From Collybiopsis luxurians FD-317 M1 (lineage: Eukaryota; Basidiomycota; Agaricomycetes; Agaricales; Omphalotaceae), in NCBI GenBank assembly GCA_000827265.1, contig KN834802.1, forward strand, positions 352,548 to 369,850: a stretch of DNA of 17,303 bases, read 5' to 3'. Numbering within the stretch: the first letter of the stretch is position 1; the number at the start of each line of letters is the position of its first letter. Positions 8,691-17,303 of the stretch are shown here, in pieces. The notes under the pieces were generated by a model that did not search any database, was not told where the DNA came from, and was given only the letters and a program-made list of their open reading frames with translations. The translations under genes were made by a program, and so were the position numbers.

Positions 8691-10933
8691 ATGTTGAACC
8701 ACGCTCGAAATTCCACCATATCTCACTCTGATCTCAATGTAGTGTATGGTAATCAGACCATCATCCAAGGGTATCACAGATCTCGTCGTGGCTATGAAGA
8801 TGAAATAGATGAGGATGTCCAGAGAAAAAGACATCGTCAGCATTCGTATCTCGATGATGTACGTGTGAAGCTCTCTCCTCATTGGCTGAGGACTGAGACA
8901 AGTCATGATCAGTTTAAGGAAGTTCGTCGGGGAGATATGATCGTGCTACAGCGGATATCCTCGCGGCTGGACACTCTCAACCGACTCTCAGCATCTCAGG
9001 CAAATCGTATTACTGCTCTTCGGCCCAGCGCCACAAGTTTATCGGTCAAGATCGAAGTTGTAAAGCTTGCGTCAAAGAGGCGAGAAAAGAAATTTATGGC
9101 GATCACATATGCAGGGGATGATGCTCACGAGGTATGACAATAGTGTAAACAGGAACTAAATCCACATCTTATTGCTCAGAAATGGAAAAGTGACTTGGAA
9201 TCATTTGCCAATGTCCGGTGAGGCCTCCATCAATCCTTGTCCTTGCTAAAGTGGATTCACATTTTGAGAACTACAGTGAGGCCAATGGCTGGCAATTGTA
9301 TGCCTTCACACGTTCAACCTCGCCATCACTAATATTTCACCAAGGTAAGTGCTTTTAGAAATGCTATGTTAGAGTACTGATGAACCTTGGAATGTGTATG
9401 GACTTCAGAATTGATTCCATTCAATCTTGCATGGATGAGAGCATCAGATGCAGTCCAAAGCTACATACACTGGCGGTTTGTGAGTTCAAAAATTACCAAA
9501 CCTTCGCTGGTGGATGACCAAAGATTAAGGTTGCAGATTCTAATGCACTGATAATAGCCAAGCAAAGGTATTGCCAAAGCATCTACAATTCCTCAGTGTT
9601 GCATGTACAGGAGATTTGGATTGACCCCTCAAATGGCACTTTCTGCTGGGGACCTCCATGCCATATTTATGCAGGTGTTCCCTTTCAATGGCTTAATCCT
9701 GGGGTCACTGCTCAAGATTCCATTCCTCCATTGATTCAATTCCATTCTTCACAGGCAATTCAACAATATTTCCAACATGCCATTGAAGAAAATGTTGACA
9801 ACTTTCTAATGCTGTACTCTGAGATTACAAATAATCTTTCTGTTAATTCTTTCACAAGCTATCATCTGGGTTCAATGGTTGATTCAAGCACTGGAGAAGT
9901 GGTTGGCCAGATGCCCCTGTCTTCTGAAGGGGATTTTATGTTAGGATCTTGGTTCATCCTTGATAGTCCTGAGAACTATTACCCCAAAATTTGGAGAGTC
10001 CAGAATGGGTGGGACAGGTAATGGTCCTCCTTTAATCACTTTATTTCAGGCTAATCTCAGTGTCTGTGGTTAAGGGTTTCATATAATTTTTTTGAAGGGT
10101 GTTTTCATGGTCCTTCCATTTACGAGATCCATACTGCGACCAGGAATGAAGTTAACCGTAGCTGGATGGTGCAATTGCCCTACATCTTGGATCAACTGAA
10201 GATTGCAGAGGTGGAATTTTCAAATTTTAGTAAGTACATAGCACACCTTCCCTACAGTTGTTTTGCTCCTTATAGCCTTTCAGTGTCTGACAAGGACTTA
10301 TAGGGATATTGCGTGATGTACAGCACCAAGTGACTATCCCCCCATTCCCTGTGAATTATCTGCCCCAGACACTTCATCATGGCACCATATCTCATGTTTT
10401 TCTCTTTCTTCCGCCGGTTGAAAGAGTCTGGAGTCATAGGCAGCTTACAGCTCAAATTAAACCAGATTGTTATCCATTTTGGTCATTTGATCCTTTGGGA
10501 AAGGTCAAAATGAAACCAGAAACAATGAACCTCCTCGGGATTCCATCTATAACAATGCGCACTGCAGTGGGTTATTTTAAAGCTTCACCTACACTCCTCA
10601 ATGCAATACAACATCTTCACAAGCTCAGAGGCTATGATCCTAAAACAAATGACTATGTGCACTCCCAAGGTTGGCTAACATTTTGTTTTATTCCAGGATA
10701 TGGCAGTGAGATGGTTGTTGATCAAGGTAAGTTGTTTTCAGCAGATTGTATTCCACTGGACTTGATTACATACTTATTTAGAATCTGCTACCTGGGAGGA
10801 TGGATCTGATGATTCTGAAGAAGGTTGGCCTTTGATGCTTGACAGCCTAACTTGATACTCATTGTTATAACTAGAGGTTTATAACCTAGTTGATGAATTT
10901 TTTGATTCTTCTACAACCAATGCTGATTCCTAG
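8691..10933 (+). CDS. Family F protein, copy F3 (complete, nine exons, 594 aa)
   Basis: Exons are 8691-9131, 9180-9217, 9277-9344, 9409-9479, 9530-10017, 10075-10229, 10304-10726, 10782-10823 and 10875-10933. All introns are GT-AG, 48-74 nt. They join into 594 codons with no stop until TAG. The protein starts MLNHARNSTI..LNVVYGNQ and then has a basic segment (QRKRHRQ). EVRRGDMIVLQ is at 77-87, FTRSTSPSLIFHQELIPF is near 170-187 (across a junction), EIWIDPSNGT is at 234-243 and PFWSFDPLG is at 478-486. GYDP is near 530. An acidic tail (DGSDDSEEE) is followed by DEFFDSS. The start at 8691 is supported by F1 and F2. No signal peptide or membrane helix is seen. It resembles large Agaricomycete families of hypothetical proteins that I recall, with no function I can name. 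The last two introns are less certain, since exon 7 can also read through to a stop at 10809. Confidence 0.8.
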
Positions 10934-11214
10934 CCTGATGTGGATGAGGTAATCTTATTACCAAAGCTAATGCTTCTGTCGGACTCCCGATCTTACCATA
11001 CAATGGACTGTTTGGATTGCTCAAAAGAGATATGGAAAGAGGACTGGCCCTTGATATGTAGAGATTGGTTGGATACTCACTTGGGACATTTTGCAGCAGA
11101 AAAGATAGATTTCTCTATTTGGCATTTGGAGCACTGTAAAGCTCATGGGGACAGCACTGTTGGACAGTGGAATGGTATGTGGAAGCATGGGGAATCATGC
11201 TCATGGTAACATTA
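10934..11214 (+). other. Possible coding remnant downstream of F3
   Basis: The frame of F3's last exon stays open past its TAG for about 93 codons (PDVDEVILLP... to WKHGESCSW). A neighbouring frame reads NGLFGLLKRDMERGLALD before hitting a stop at 11058. The first frame continues with RDWLDTHLGHFAAE at the same place. The two halves together look like one helical segment broken by a frameshift. I do not recognise a family. It may be a further exon of F3 reached by different splicing, or part of a separate decayed gene. Confidence 0.3.
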
Positions 11215-11500
11215 TCTATACTGTACAAATTTGTTGAGGGGATAGTGCAAGTCCTATATCAAATACTGATTTCCATCAAGCTGGTGCAAGTACTTGAATA
11301 ATTATTAGAATGAAGGGACTGTAGTGGCTAGAGCTTGGAAAAACTTGAAACTGGTTAATACCACACCCACCTTTCCTAGCCATTCCCTGGCTAGTCTTTT
11401 TATACTTATATTTCTATACAAACCCTAAGTGTTCACCATGTAGATCCCTACTTCAATTTCTTTGTCTGCAGATACAATGTGAATGATATCCTAACCCCAG

Positions 11501-11654
11501 GATCTCGACTTAGTGGACCTGGGCAGGGTTGCATTTTCAATAGCTGAAATTGCAAGAGATGCAGAGCAAGAGTTGAAAATGAGGGCAGTGAATGAACAGG
11601 CCAATAATTGTGCAGTTTTGAAATTCACAGCACGAATCAGAAGCAGTAGTGCAG
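11501..11654 (+). other. Possible isolated exon, unidentified
   Basis: The sequence follows ACCCCAG and ends at GCAG/GTATGA, so both borders look like splice sites. It reads 51 codons without a stop with a helix-like composition (VAFSIAEIARDAEQELKMR, then KFTARIRSSSA). No matching next exon could be assigned, and no family is recognised. Confidence 0.25.
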
Positions 11655-11739
11655 GTATGACTTGAAAGTTTGACTCCAATGGGTAATGGGATTGAAACAA
11701 AACCCAAGCCAAAGGGACAAGCTATTGAATATCGTGATG

Positions 11740-11834
11740 TTCACTAATTCAGTGAATAAATGGATTTCGTGAATCTATCGAAAACTCGATTTTCACCTTT
11801 CAGTGAAATTTAATGGGTTTCACTGCAAGTGAAG
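11740..11834. repeat. Cluster of TTCACTG/CAGTGAA half-palindromes
   Basis: Within about 95 bp there are TTCACTAATTCAGTGAA, TTCGTGAA, TTTCAC, TTTCAGTGAAA and TTTCACTGCAAGTGAA. The pieces can pair with each other to form several hairpins. It could be a decayed foldback element or a cluster of binding sites. Nothing in the sequence decides between these. Confidence 0.4.
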
Positions 11835-11887
11835 ACATATAATTAGCAGTGTGTAACCCATGAGGTCAAAGTCACGCTTTCACCGCA

Positions 11888-12083
11888 ATGACCCCAAAGG
11901 GTCCGAAAAGCTCTGCAAAGAGTTAGATTCAAGAATCACCCAGCCCATAGCCAATTCCAGCTGGAGCATGGGCTCGCTGGAACATACAGACTGGAGAGCA
12001 TTGCTGCTGGATTTCGGGACATCTTCATGGCATCCACCTTTACCAGCTCAGACACTAGAGGTAAGGCTAAATTGAAATCTGTT
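11888..12083 (+). other. Possible coding remnant, unidentified
   Basis: One frame is open for about 65 codons with a plausible protein composition (HSQFQLEHGLAGTYRLES, then GFRDIFMASTFTSSD and MIIQRGGNSALIRLGRDLK) and ends at a TGA-TAA-like stop region near 12083. No ATG-initiated product or splice partner is clear. Other frames here are shorter or compositionally poor. I do not recognise it. Confidence 0.25.
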
Positions 12084-12696
12084 AGGACCATGATCATACA
12101 GCGAGGTGGAAATTCCGCGCTTATTAGGCTCGGAAGGGACTTGAAATAACATTCGGACAACAGTGAGTGTGTTTGTGCAAAGTATGGCAGAGAAAACGCA
12201 GCAACATTCAGCATAACGACACAAGAGATGGATAAGTTGAATGAATTAGGTATTCAAGGTAGTATAGGGGAGAACATAGCCTGGATGTGGGCAGTATTAC
12301 CTTGTATGGGGAGTCGTGGATACACTAATGATATTCATACTTGTATACTGTATATCAAACATCCTTCGTGAAATAGCCGCAACCATTTGACAAATATACG
12401 ACCGTGGTTCCAGATGCGTCGTCTCTCAGAGTGGTACCTCAGCCCCTGGACCCTCAGTCCAACTTACTATTGTGGATCCGTGATCATGGATTCATAATAA
12501 TCAACCTGCTTTCCCTTCCCTGGCATTGCCATTGCCAAATCGGAATTAAACCCCGAAAGCCTCCATCCAACTCCCACCTCGACCTCGAGCTTCGGAGGGG
12601 AGCGAGTCCGGACTGAATTGTCTATGTCGTCCTCGGCACTGGGGCCAAATCGGCATCTTCAGCGGCAGCAGGACCCCTCGTCGGATAATCATGAAG

Positions 12697-13926
12697 TTAC
12701 GACTGCTGCGCAAGCAGTGGTAGAGGCGACTCGGACCGAATATCCGCAATGATGAGATTCTCGTGCATGAGAGAAGAGGAAGGGCGAGTTGGAGAAATAA
12801 GGGGTGGTGTTCCAGTTTGAGCACGTACTGGAGCAAACAGTGGGTGAGTAAGATGGGGCAGAGATAGCAGAAGTTGTGGTGGAAGTTCATGAGGAGGGAC
12901 AGCAGGAAATACCATTTCATTTGGTAGAAGCATTTGATGCGGAAGAGGGTTTGAGTAAGGGTGAACATAAGAATAAACCGGTACTCCTTGAACTGGTGCC
13001 GATGCCACGGGACTACCTCCGCCGTACCGCCCAACGGTAATGCCAGTCATGAGAACTTCCATATCAGACCCATCACTCCTACCTCCACCAGCCCATTTCC
13101 TCGAGTTCCCCTTCGAGTTTTTCCGCGTACTAGGTGTATCACACACATAGCCATGCTCAGGCTCCTCGGTATCTTTCTCTCCATCCGGGTGTCCAGTCGA
13201 TACACTTTACCATCCATTTTTCCGCACGGCGATTCGATCTGGATCGAAATCTCCATCAAACCTGTCGAAAGTCATGTCTAAATCGTGCTTCCGTTGCCAT
13301 CTTCGATATATCACAAAAAGAGCGACGAGGATGAAGGCCAAACCAACGATTCCGCTGACGATACCTCCAATGACAGCTCCGGTGTTTGAAGAGGTGGAAG
13401 AGGAAGACGAGGAGAATAAGGCTGATTAGTGGGAGGATTGAGAAATGTAGGTGGTGGAGGTAATGACAGCGCCAGAGGATAGTACGGACTGCATTACGAT
13501 TACAGTAGTGAAGGCCTGGCCATTGAAAGTCGAGCTATCAAAAGACGGTGTCAAGTACAGAACGGATTAGGATCGGATACTAAAAACTCACATTGTTGTC
13601 ACTTTAATGGCGGTCGTGATCGGGGCTTGTAGCGTACTGCGTATCATTGACCCGATCATGGAACTTTCACCGTCGCCTGAACTTGTCCCGGTGTGGGCTC
13701 CAGTGGAAGCTGCAGGAGCTCCTCCGGTATTGGTTTGGGTGTTTGTCGAGAATGATACTACAGAATTTTGACCAGCTAGTGCAGAGGATTCCTGAGACAT
13801 TGCTGAGCCAGTCGCTGATATTTCCGTCATTGCAGAATTCGTTAGCGTTTCGGCATCACCTGTAGATGACTCCAGCTCCAAAGAGGAGGAGGAGGAGGCA
13901 ACGGAGTTTTGAAGCACCTCAGACAT
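12697..13926 (-). pseudogene. Paralogous Ser/Thr-rich membrane protein, probably broken
   Basis: Exon 1 (13926-13592) encodes a Ser/Thr-rich ectodomain starting MSEVLQNSVASSSSS. A 57-nt intron (13591-13535, GTGAGT...GATAG) is needed to reach TTISTFNGQAFTTVI and SVLSSGAVITS. These align with TTNANGQTVITII and SVLSAGSVVTS of the 6605-7633 protein. The same frame then meets TAA at 13428-13426. It continues into a membrane helix (GGIVSGIVGLAFILVALF), YRRWQRKH and FDGDFDPDRI, with a second TAA at 13209-13207. From there an open Pro-rich tail (VRAQTGTPPLISPTRPSS) runs to the stop at 12697. A 51-nt intron (13227-13177) could remove the second stop. I found no GT-AG intron in the right phase that removes the first. 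It is therefore probably a recent pseudogene, or the base is a sequence error. Confidence 0.7.
13535..13591 (-). other. Intron in the ectodomain of the 12697-13926 gene
   Basis: GTGAGTTTTTAG...TTTTGATAG, 57 nt. Removing it turns ACA AT/C into an in-frame codon and restores similarity with the intronless paralogue at 6605-7633. The intron was therefore gained here or lost there. Confidence 0.75.
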
Positions 13927-15679
13927 TGAGTTAGGAGTTGAATATGAAGGTTACGCCGGGAAACCTCGAGCAAATGGAAACTTTCGGCTTTAAGTACCGG
14001 ATGAGACAGAATGAAAAAAGGTTCCTCCTCTTCTGTGCATTTCCAGCCCGCCACTTCTGGGTCGGAAGCGCAGTAGGTAGAGTAGTATCCCAGAATAATT
14101 TTGACGAGGAAAAAGACGTAAAATGGAAATCGATCGGATGTAGGTCGTTAGGTGCTATGGGTACACGAAGGTCGAGGCTGGCCTGCACATATCCTGGAAT
14201 GAGCTCTCCTATGCCCTTTTCAAGCTCACCGGTCTTCAATCTGTATCTGGGATGAGTGCGGTTATTTGATATCGAGTATTTCAGCGACAGAATTCTGCCA
14301 TCTCCAAAGGCAGAGAATATGGAGGTATCTGGGTAGATGGTTGTAACGTTAGAGTGATGAATCACAGTAACGGCACACGAAGCTGAGAGGTGCTAGTCGA
14401 AAGAACTGGCTTAAAACGGGGGTAAATTCGAAAGAACCTAGAGTACGAGTACATGCAGTAGTCCTTAGTAGTCTTGATTCCATAAGTAGTCATAATTCCA
14501 TATAGCATAGATACGAGCATAGGGCATAGGTTTTGGATAAGATATAGATATGATATGATAAGATAGCCACGAGGGGTAACAAGTAACTTGATCGTTACAA
14601 CGGTGATTTACGAGATGAAAAGAGTCTTGCTTGTCGTCATTGGCCACATTAAGTACGACAATAGAGCCTTGTGGAATGGACGAATTTAGTTAGGCTGAAA
14701 AATGAAAGGAAATGCAACCTTTGGAATCGCGACACCCAAGCAAGATAGATTCAGCAGGCACAAGTACTCCGCGGAATGTGAGGATAGGATAGCTTCAAAC
14801 CGGGGCGGGACGTGACTCTTGAGATCTCGAAACTTCAGTGGTGAATGCAGATTTTTGAATGTGTGCTTGAGACCCTTAATGCTGTAACCCACGAACAGAC
14901 GACTCTTATCTTCTCCGGCGATTTAGCGGAATCAGGTCAGGCGTCTAGTTATCGGACCATCTGAACCTCAAGGTATAATTAACTCAACTTGGATCTTGTT
15001 CCTCGGGAATATTAACGAGACATGCTAGGCTCAGTTTTAACATCACTATGAGAGATAGTACTGCAAGCTAGCTGGGAAACGGACCAACGGACGATAAACA
15101 GTCAGTAGATGGCATGGTACGCTCTGCACGATGACTGATACATACAGGGGCATATTGCGAGTCCTGGGTTGCAAGATGCTTGCGATTACGTCTTCAGTCA
15201 ACCTACTACCTCGAAGTTCTACTAATCACAATGATACGGATAGGATAGGATATTAAATTATACTGGGGGGGTCCAATTCCTGAATGACCAGTTTACCATA
15301 CTACTATACATTACAATACTTCCATTGTACAATGTACAGCTATGGAACACACATATGGTAACACAACGTGCATGCACGCGTACAGGCACTTTTCAAGCAC
15401 CAAAAGGATTTACTCATGTGCTCACCATCATGACCACTGTGACTGCTTTCCGGCGAACCTTCACTGCACTGTTGCAGTTTACCTCCCCCAAGTTTCTGGA
15501 TACCCTACTAGATCCTATATCTATACGAGTTCCAATGCTTTGTTTCAATCATATACTATCCAACCGCTCTACAAGGAAAAGATTGAGATAATGCTTTCAC
15601 GTTTATTCCGCTACGCTATGTTAGTTTCATTTTTTCCAATATGTTGATCAGCCCCTCGTCCTATGAAAGCAAAATCTGA
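13927..15679. other. Gene-poor stretch
   Basis: Overlapping frames on both strands (for example 13938-14255 plus, 13931-14365 minus and 15325-15647 plus) have no recognisable motif, splice pattern or paralogue in the window. The first 400 bp probably include the promoter and 5' leader of the minus-strand gene ending at 13926. Short AT/GATA-rich runs (about 14537-14563 and 15237-15250) are low complexity. Confidence 0.4.
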
Positions 15680-16384
15680 TTGGGCGTTGCAGATACTTCT
15701 ATACTTCATTCTTCTCTACGCTCACGATCAATATCGGGAAGCTACGGCTTCAAGGCTTTCCAAATTCTCATCACACTTTCAGGAGGAATTGCTTGGAGTG
15801 AAATTTCTCAATCATTGTCACAATCATCCAATGGCCTTGTTAATGCTATCTTTGTCATATTGGCACAAAATTCCGACCTTGAGGGAACTATCAGCAGCAT
15901 TTAAGCCTTAGAGACTGTTTCAATTCGAGATTTGGGTATCCGTATGTGCTTTTGAATGACGAGCCGTTCACAGACAAGTTCAAAAGGTTTGTTCATCGCC
16001 CCATTTGACTTGGCGCCTGCTCATCCTTCTGTAGGCGTGTATCAGTGCTGACGCATTCGGAAATAAAATTTGGTACAGTGCCAAAAGACCACTGGTTACA
16101 GCCGGATTGGATAGATGAAAAGAAAGCTGCAAACGCGAAGAAACAGATGGAGCTTTCTCGGGTAAAATATGGAGGTTAGTATGTGTGCAGCTCCGTGTCA
16201 ATGGTCCACATTAACCAAAGCTGTAAACTTACAGGATGCCTCAACTACCAACATATGTGTCGCTTCAATGCCGGAGTGAGTCATTGTATCATTCACGAAT
16301 TTTCCCCTAATTCATGATTGACGTTGGCCAGTTTTTCTATCAGCACGAGTTGCTCCAACCTTACAGGTGGTACTGGCATGTTGA
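15680..16384 (+). pseudogene. GT15 (Kre2/Mnt1/Ktr) alpha-1,2-mannosyltransferase relic
   Basis: GT15 enzymes are Golgi type II membrane proteins that add alpha-1,2-mannose from GDP-mannose to fungal wall glycoproteins. The relic reads GLVNAIFVILAQNSDLEG (15833-15886), then RFGYPYVLLNDEPFTDKFK (to 15986). A 48-nt intron (15987-16034) leads to KFGTVPKDHWLQPDWIDE and VKYGG. A 60-nt intron (16175-16234) leads to NYQHMCRFNAG, and a 56-nt intron (16276-16331) to FFYQHELLQPYRWYWHVE. These blocks are in the family order and match its hallmark sequences, with His for Arg in YWRVEP. Damage includes TAA at 15902-15904 where Lys or Arg is expected, a one-base frameshift near 15911, and a stop straight after VE (16385). 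The C-terminal half is missing. An N-terminal hydrophobic segment (about FKAFQILITLSGG) may be the membrane anchor. Confidence 0.85.
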
Positions 16385-17303
16385 GTGAGCTAGAATTACT
16401 TCCCGAAATCAGGGCGACCTGATGCAAGTCAAAAACATAAAAAAACACCTTACCACCCTGCTCTTTCTTCCTTTTGTATAATGTTGGGTGTCACTGTATG
16501 TAAAAATAAGCATGCTGTAGCTACATTTCTGTCTGTTTAGCACTGGAAATGGCACATTAAATCAATTCATCACCCATATCAACCAGTAAAAAGGTACTTT
16601 CAAGTAACTTATGTAACTTGTTACTTTTGTAGCTCACAACCAATAACCGTCATGTGGACAAAATCACTTTCTCATTGCACAGGTCAATGTCATTTCTGAG
16701 AAAGTTGTGTAAGTTAAATTTCAAGTGTTGTATTATGTTCCAGAGTCTACTGAGATGACTCAGTGTCTTTGAGTACAATGTCGGCTTGAGTCACTCAGTA
16801 CATGATAACTCTCCTTCAGTTTCTAATTAGCTCACAAGCTTTACCAACTGTGGGGCTGTTGCACTCATCCAATAAACCTTCTGGCCAAAATGAAATGAAA
16901 ACTTGAAAACTCTTTGCATCACACTTCACAGCTGAAGATGAAATGGGAAATGAATCTTGCAAGGAATCACACATCACACCCAGTGAGAGACCAATTGAAA
17001 TACTTGACTCTTTCTGATATCCACAAGGCTTCATTTACAGCTCTCAAATAAATTACTCTGATGATTACTGCAATAAGCTCATTCACACTGTGGCCTTACC
17101 TGGACCACCATTTGTTGAGTAGATGCAAGCCCCACTGACTGTGCTTATCCATGAGCGCAGTTTGTTTTTCCTTTATTTTAGCTTGGGTTCATATCTGCTT
17201 GGGTTCAGGTTTTGCATTACAGACATTATTTATGGTACTAGATGAACCAACAGTAGATTATATCCCTCACACACACTTTTGTGTATTTCTGAGGGTAATT
17301 GAT
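16385..17303. other. Stretch right of the GT15 relic
   Basis: The expected GT15 continuation (P.V.F.CD) is absent, so homology ends at 16384. A minus-strand frame (17034-16816) and a short upstream open stretch ending at a GT donor near 17101 (..WGLHLLNKWW) could be exons, but I recognise no family. An inverted repeat lies at 16748-16800. Confidence 0.35.
16748..16800. repeat. Inverted repeat TACTGAG-TGACTC
   Basis: TACTGAGATGACTC at 16748-16761 pairs with GAGTCACTCAGTA at 16788-16800, with one unpaired base in the stem and a spacer of about 26 nt. It is too short to assign to an element, and no terminator role is claimed in a fungal genome. Confidence 0.45.

Noticed and set aside
9480..9529. 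Apparent shared frameshift between the WMRASD exon and the EIWIDP exon in F1 and F3
   Set aside because: A 50-nt GT-AG intron (GTGAGTTCAA...ATTAAG in F3, 1252-1203 in F1) restores the frame exactly in both copies, so these are not disabled.
10018..10103. Acceptor at TTTTTTGAAG (about 10098) for F3 intron 5
   Set aside because: It puts the next exon out of frame and gives an early stop. The acceptor TTAAG at 10074 keeps the frame in F3, and the matching site works in F1.
12546..13034. 162-codon minus frame
   Set aside because: It overlaps the frame that continues from the FDGDFDPDRI segment, which has the better-supported Pro-rich tail. This one is an alternative frame.
15663..15911. 82-codon plus frame ending RELSAAFKP
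   Set aside because: The neighbouring frame carries the GT15 block NAIFVILAQNSDLEG. This frame is its shadow.
15980..16201. Minus-strand frame over the GT15 relic
   Set aside because: It is antisense to conserved GT15 blocks on the plus strand.

Overview
The window looks like nuclear DNA of a mushroom-forming basidiomycete (Agaricomycetes). Genes are cut by many short GT-AG introns of about 48-82 nt, the intergenic DNA is A+T-leaning and full of eroded transposons, and several predicted proteins resemble families I know only from Agaricomycetes. There are no bacterial-type operons, tRNAs, rRNAs or CRISPR arrays that I can see.

The main content is a dispersed family of uncharacterised multi-exon genes, called family F here. 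Copy F1 (minus, 2023 to the left edge) is open in every exon in the window. Copy F2 (plus, 3607-5653) is a frameshifted, 3'-truncated pseudogene split by an insertion. Copy F3 (plus, 8691-10933) can be assembled into a complete nine-exon gene of 594 codons. The six internal introns that can be compared between F1 and F3 lie at identical positions and phases. The copies also share about 400 bp of upstream sequence, so whole gene blocks were duplicated. F1 and F2 stand head to head about 1.6 kb apart.

The insertion in F2 (4230-5310, 1.08 kb) has imperfect terminal inverted repeats, decamer repeats near its ends and in its middle, and a perfect 9-bp target duplication. F1 and F3 provide the empty-site sequence. 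It looks like a non-autonomous DNA transposon. Other mobile DNA comprises a Ty3-like integrase C-terminal fragment just upstream of F2 (2744-3217) and the 3' end of a Ty1/copia element, RNase H plus a probable LTR (5988-6645, minus).

Two related genes for Ser/Thr-rich single-pass membrane proteins (minus, 6605-7633 and 12697-13926) flank F3. They share an ectodomain motif, a membrane segment and an FDG[N/D]FDPDRI juxtamembrane motif. The first ends inside the copia remnant. The second has an intron in its ectodomain and an in-frame stop, so it may be a pseudogene.

Near the right side (about 15680-16384, plus) is a relic of a GT15 (Kre2/Mnt1/Ktr) alpha-1,2-mannosyltransferase. It has no long open frame and becomes visible only when its short introns are removed. 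It carries a stop, a frameshift and a 3' truncation at the catalytic-region motif. The remaining stretches (2294-2743, 5654-5987, 7634-8283, 10934-12696, 13927-15679, 16385-17303) hold little or nothing I can support as functional.
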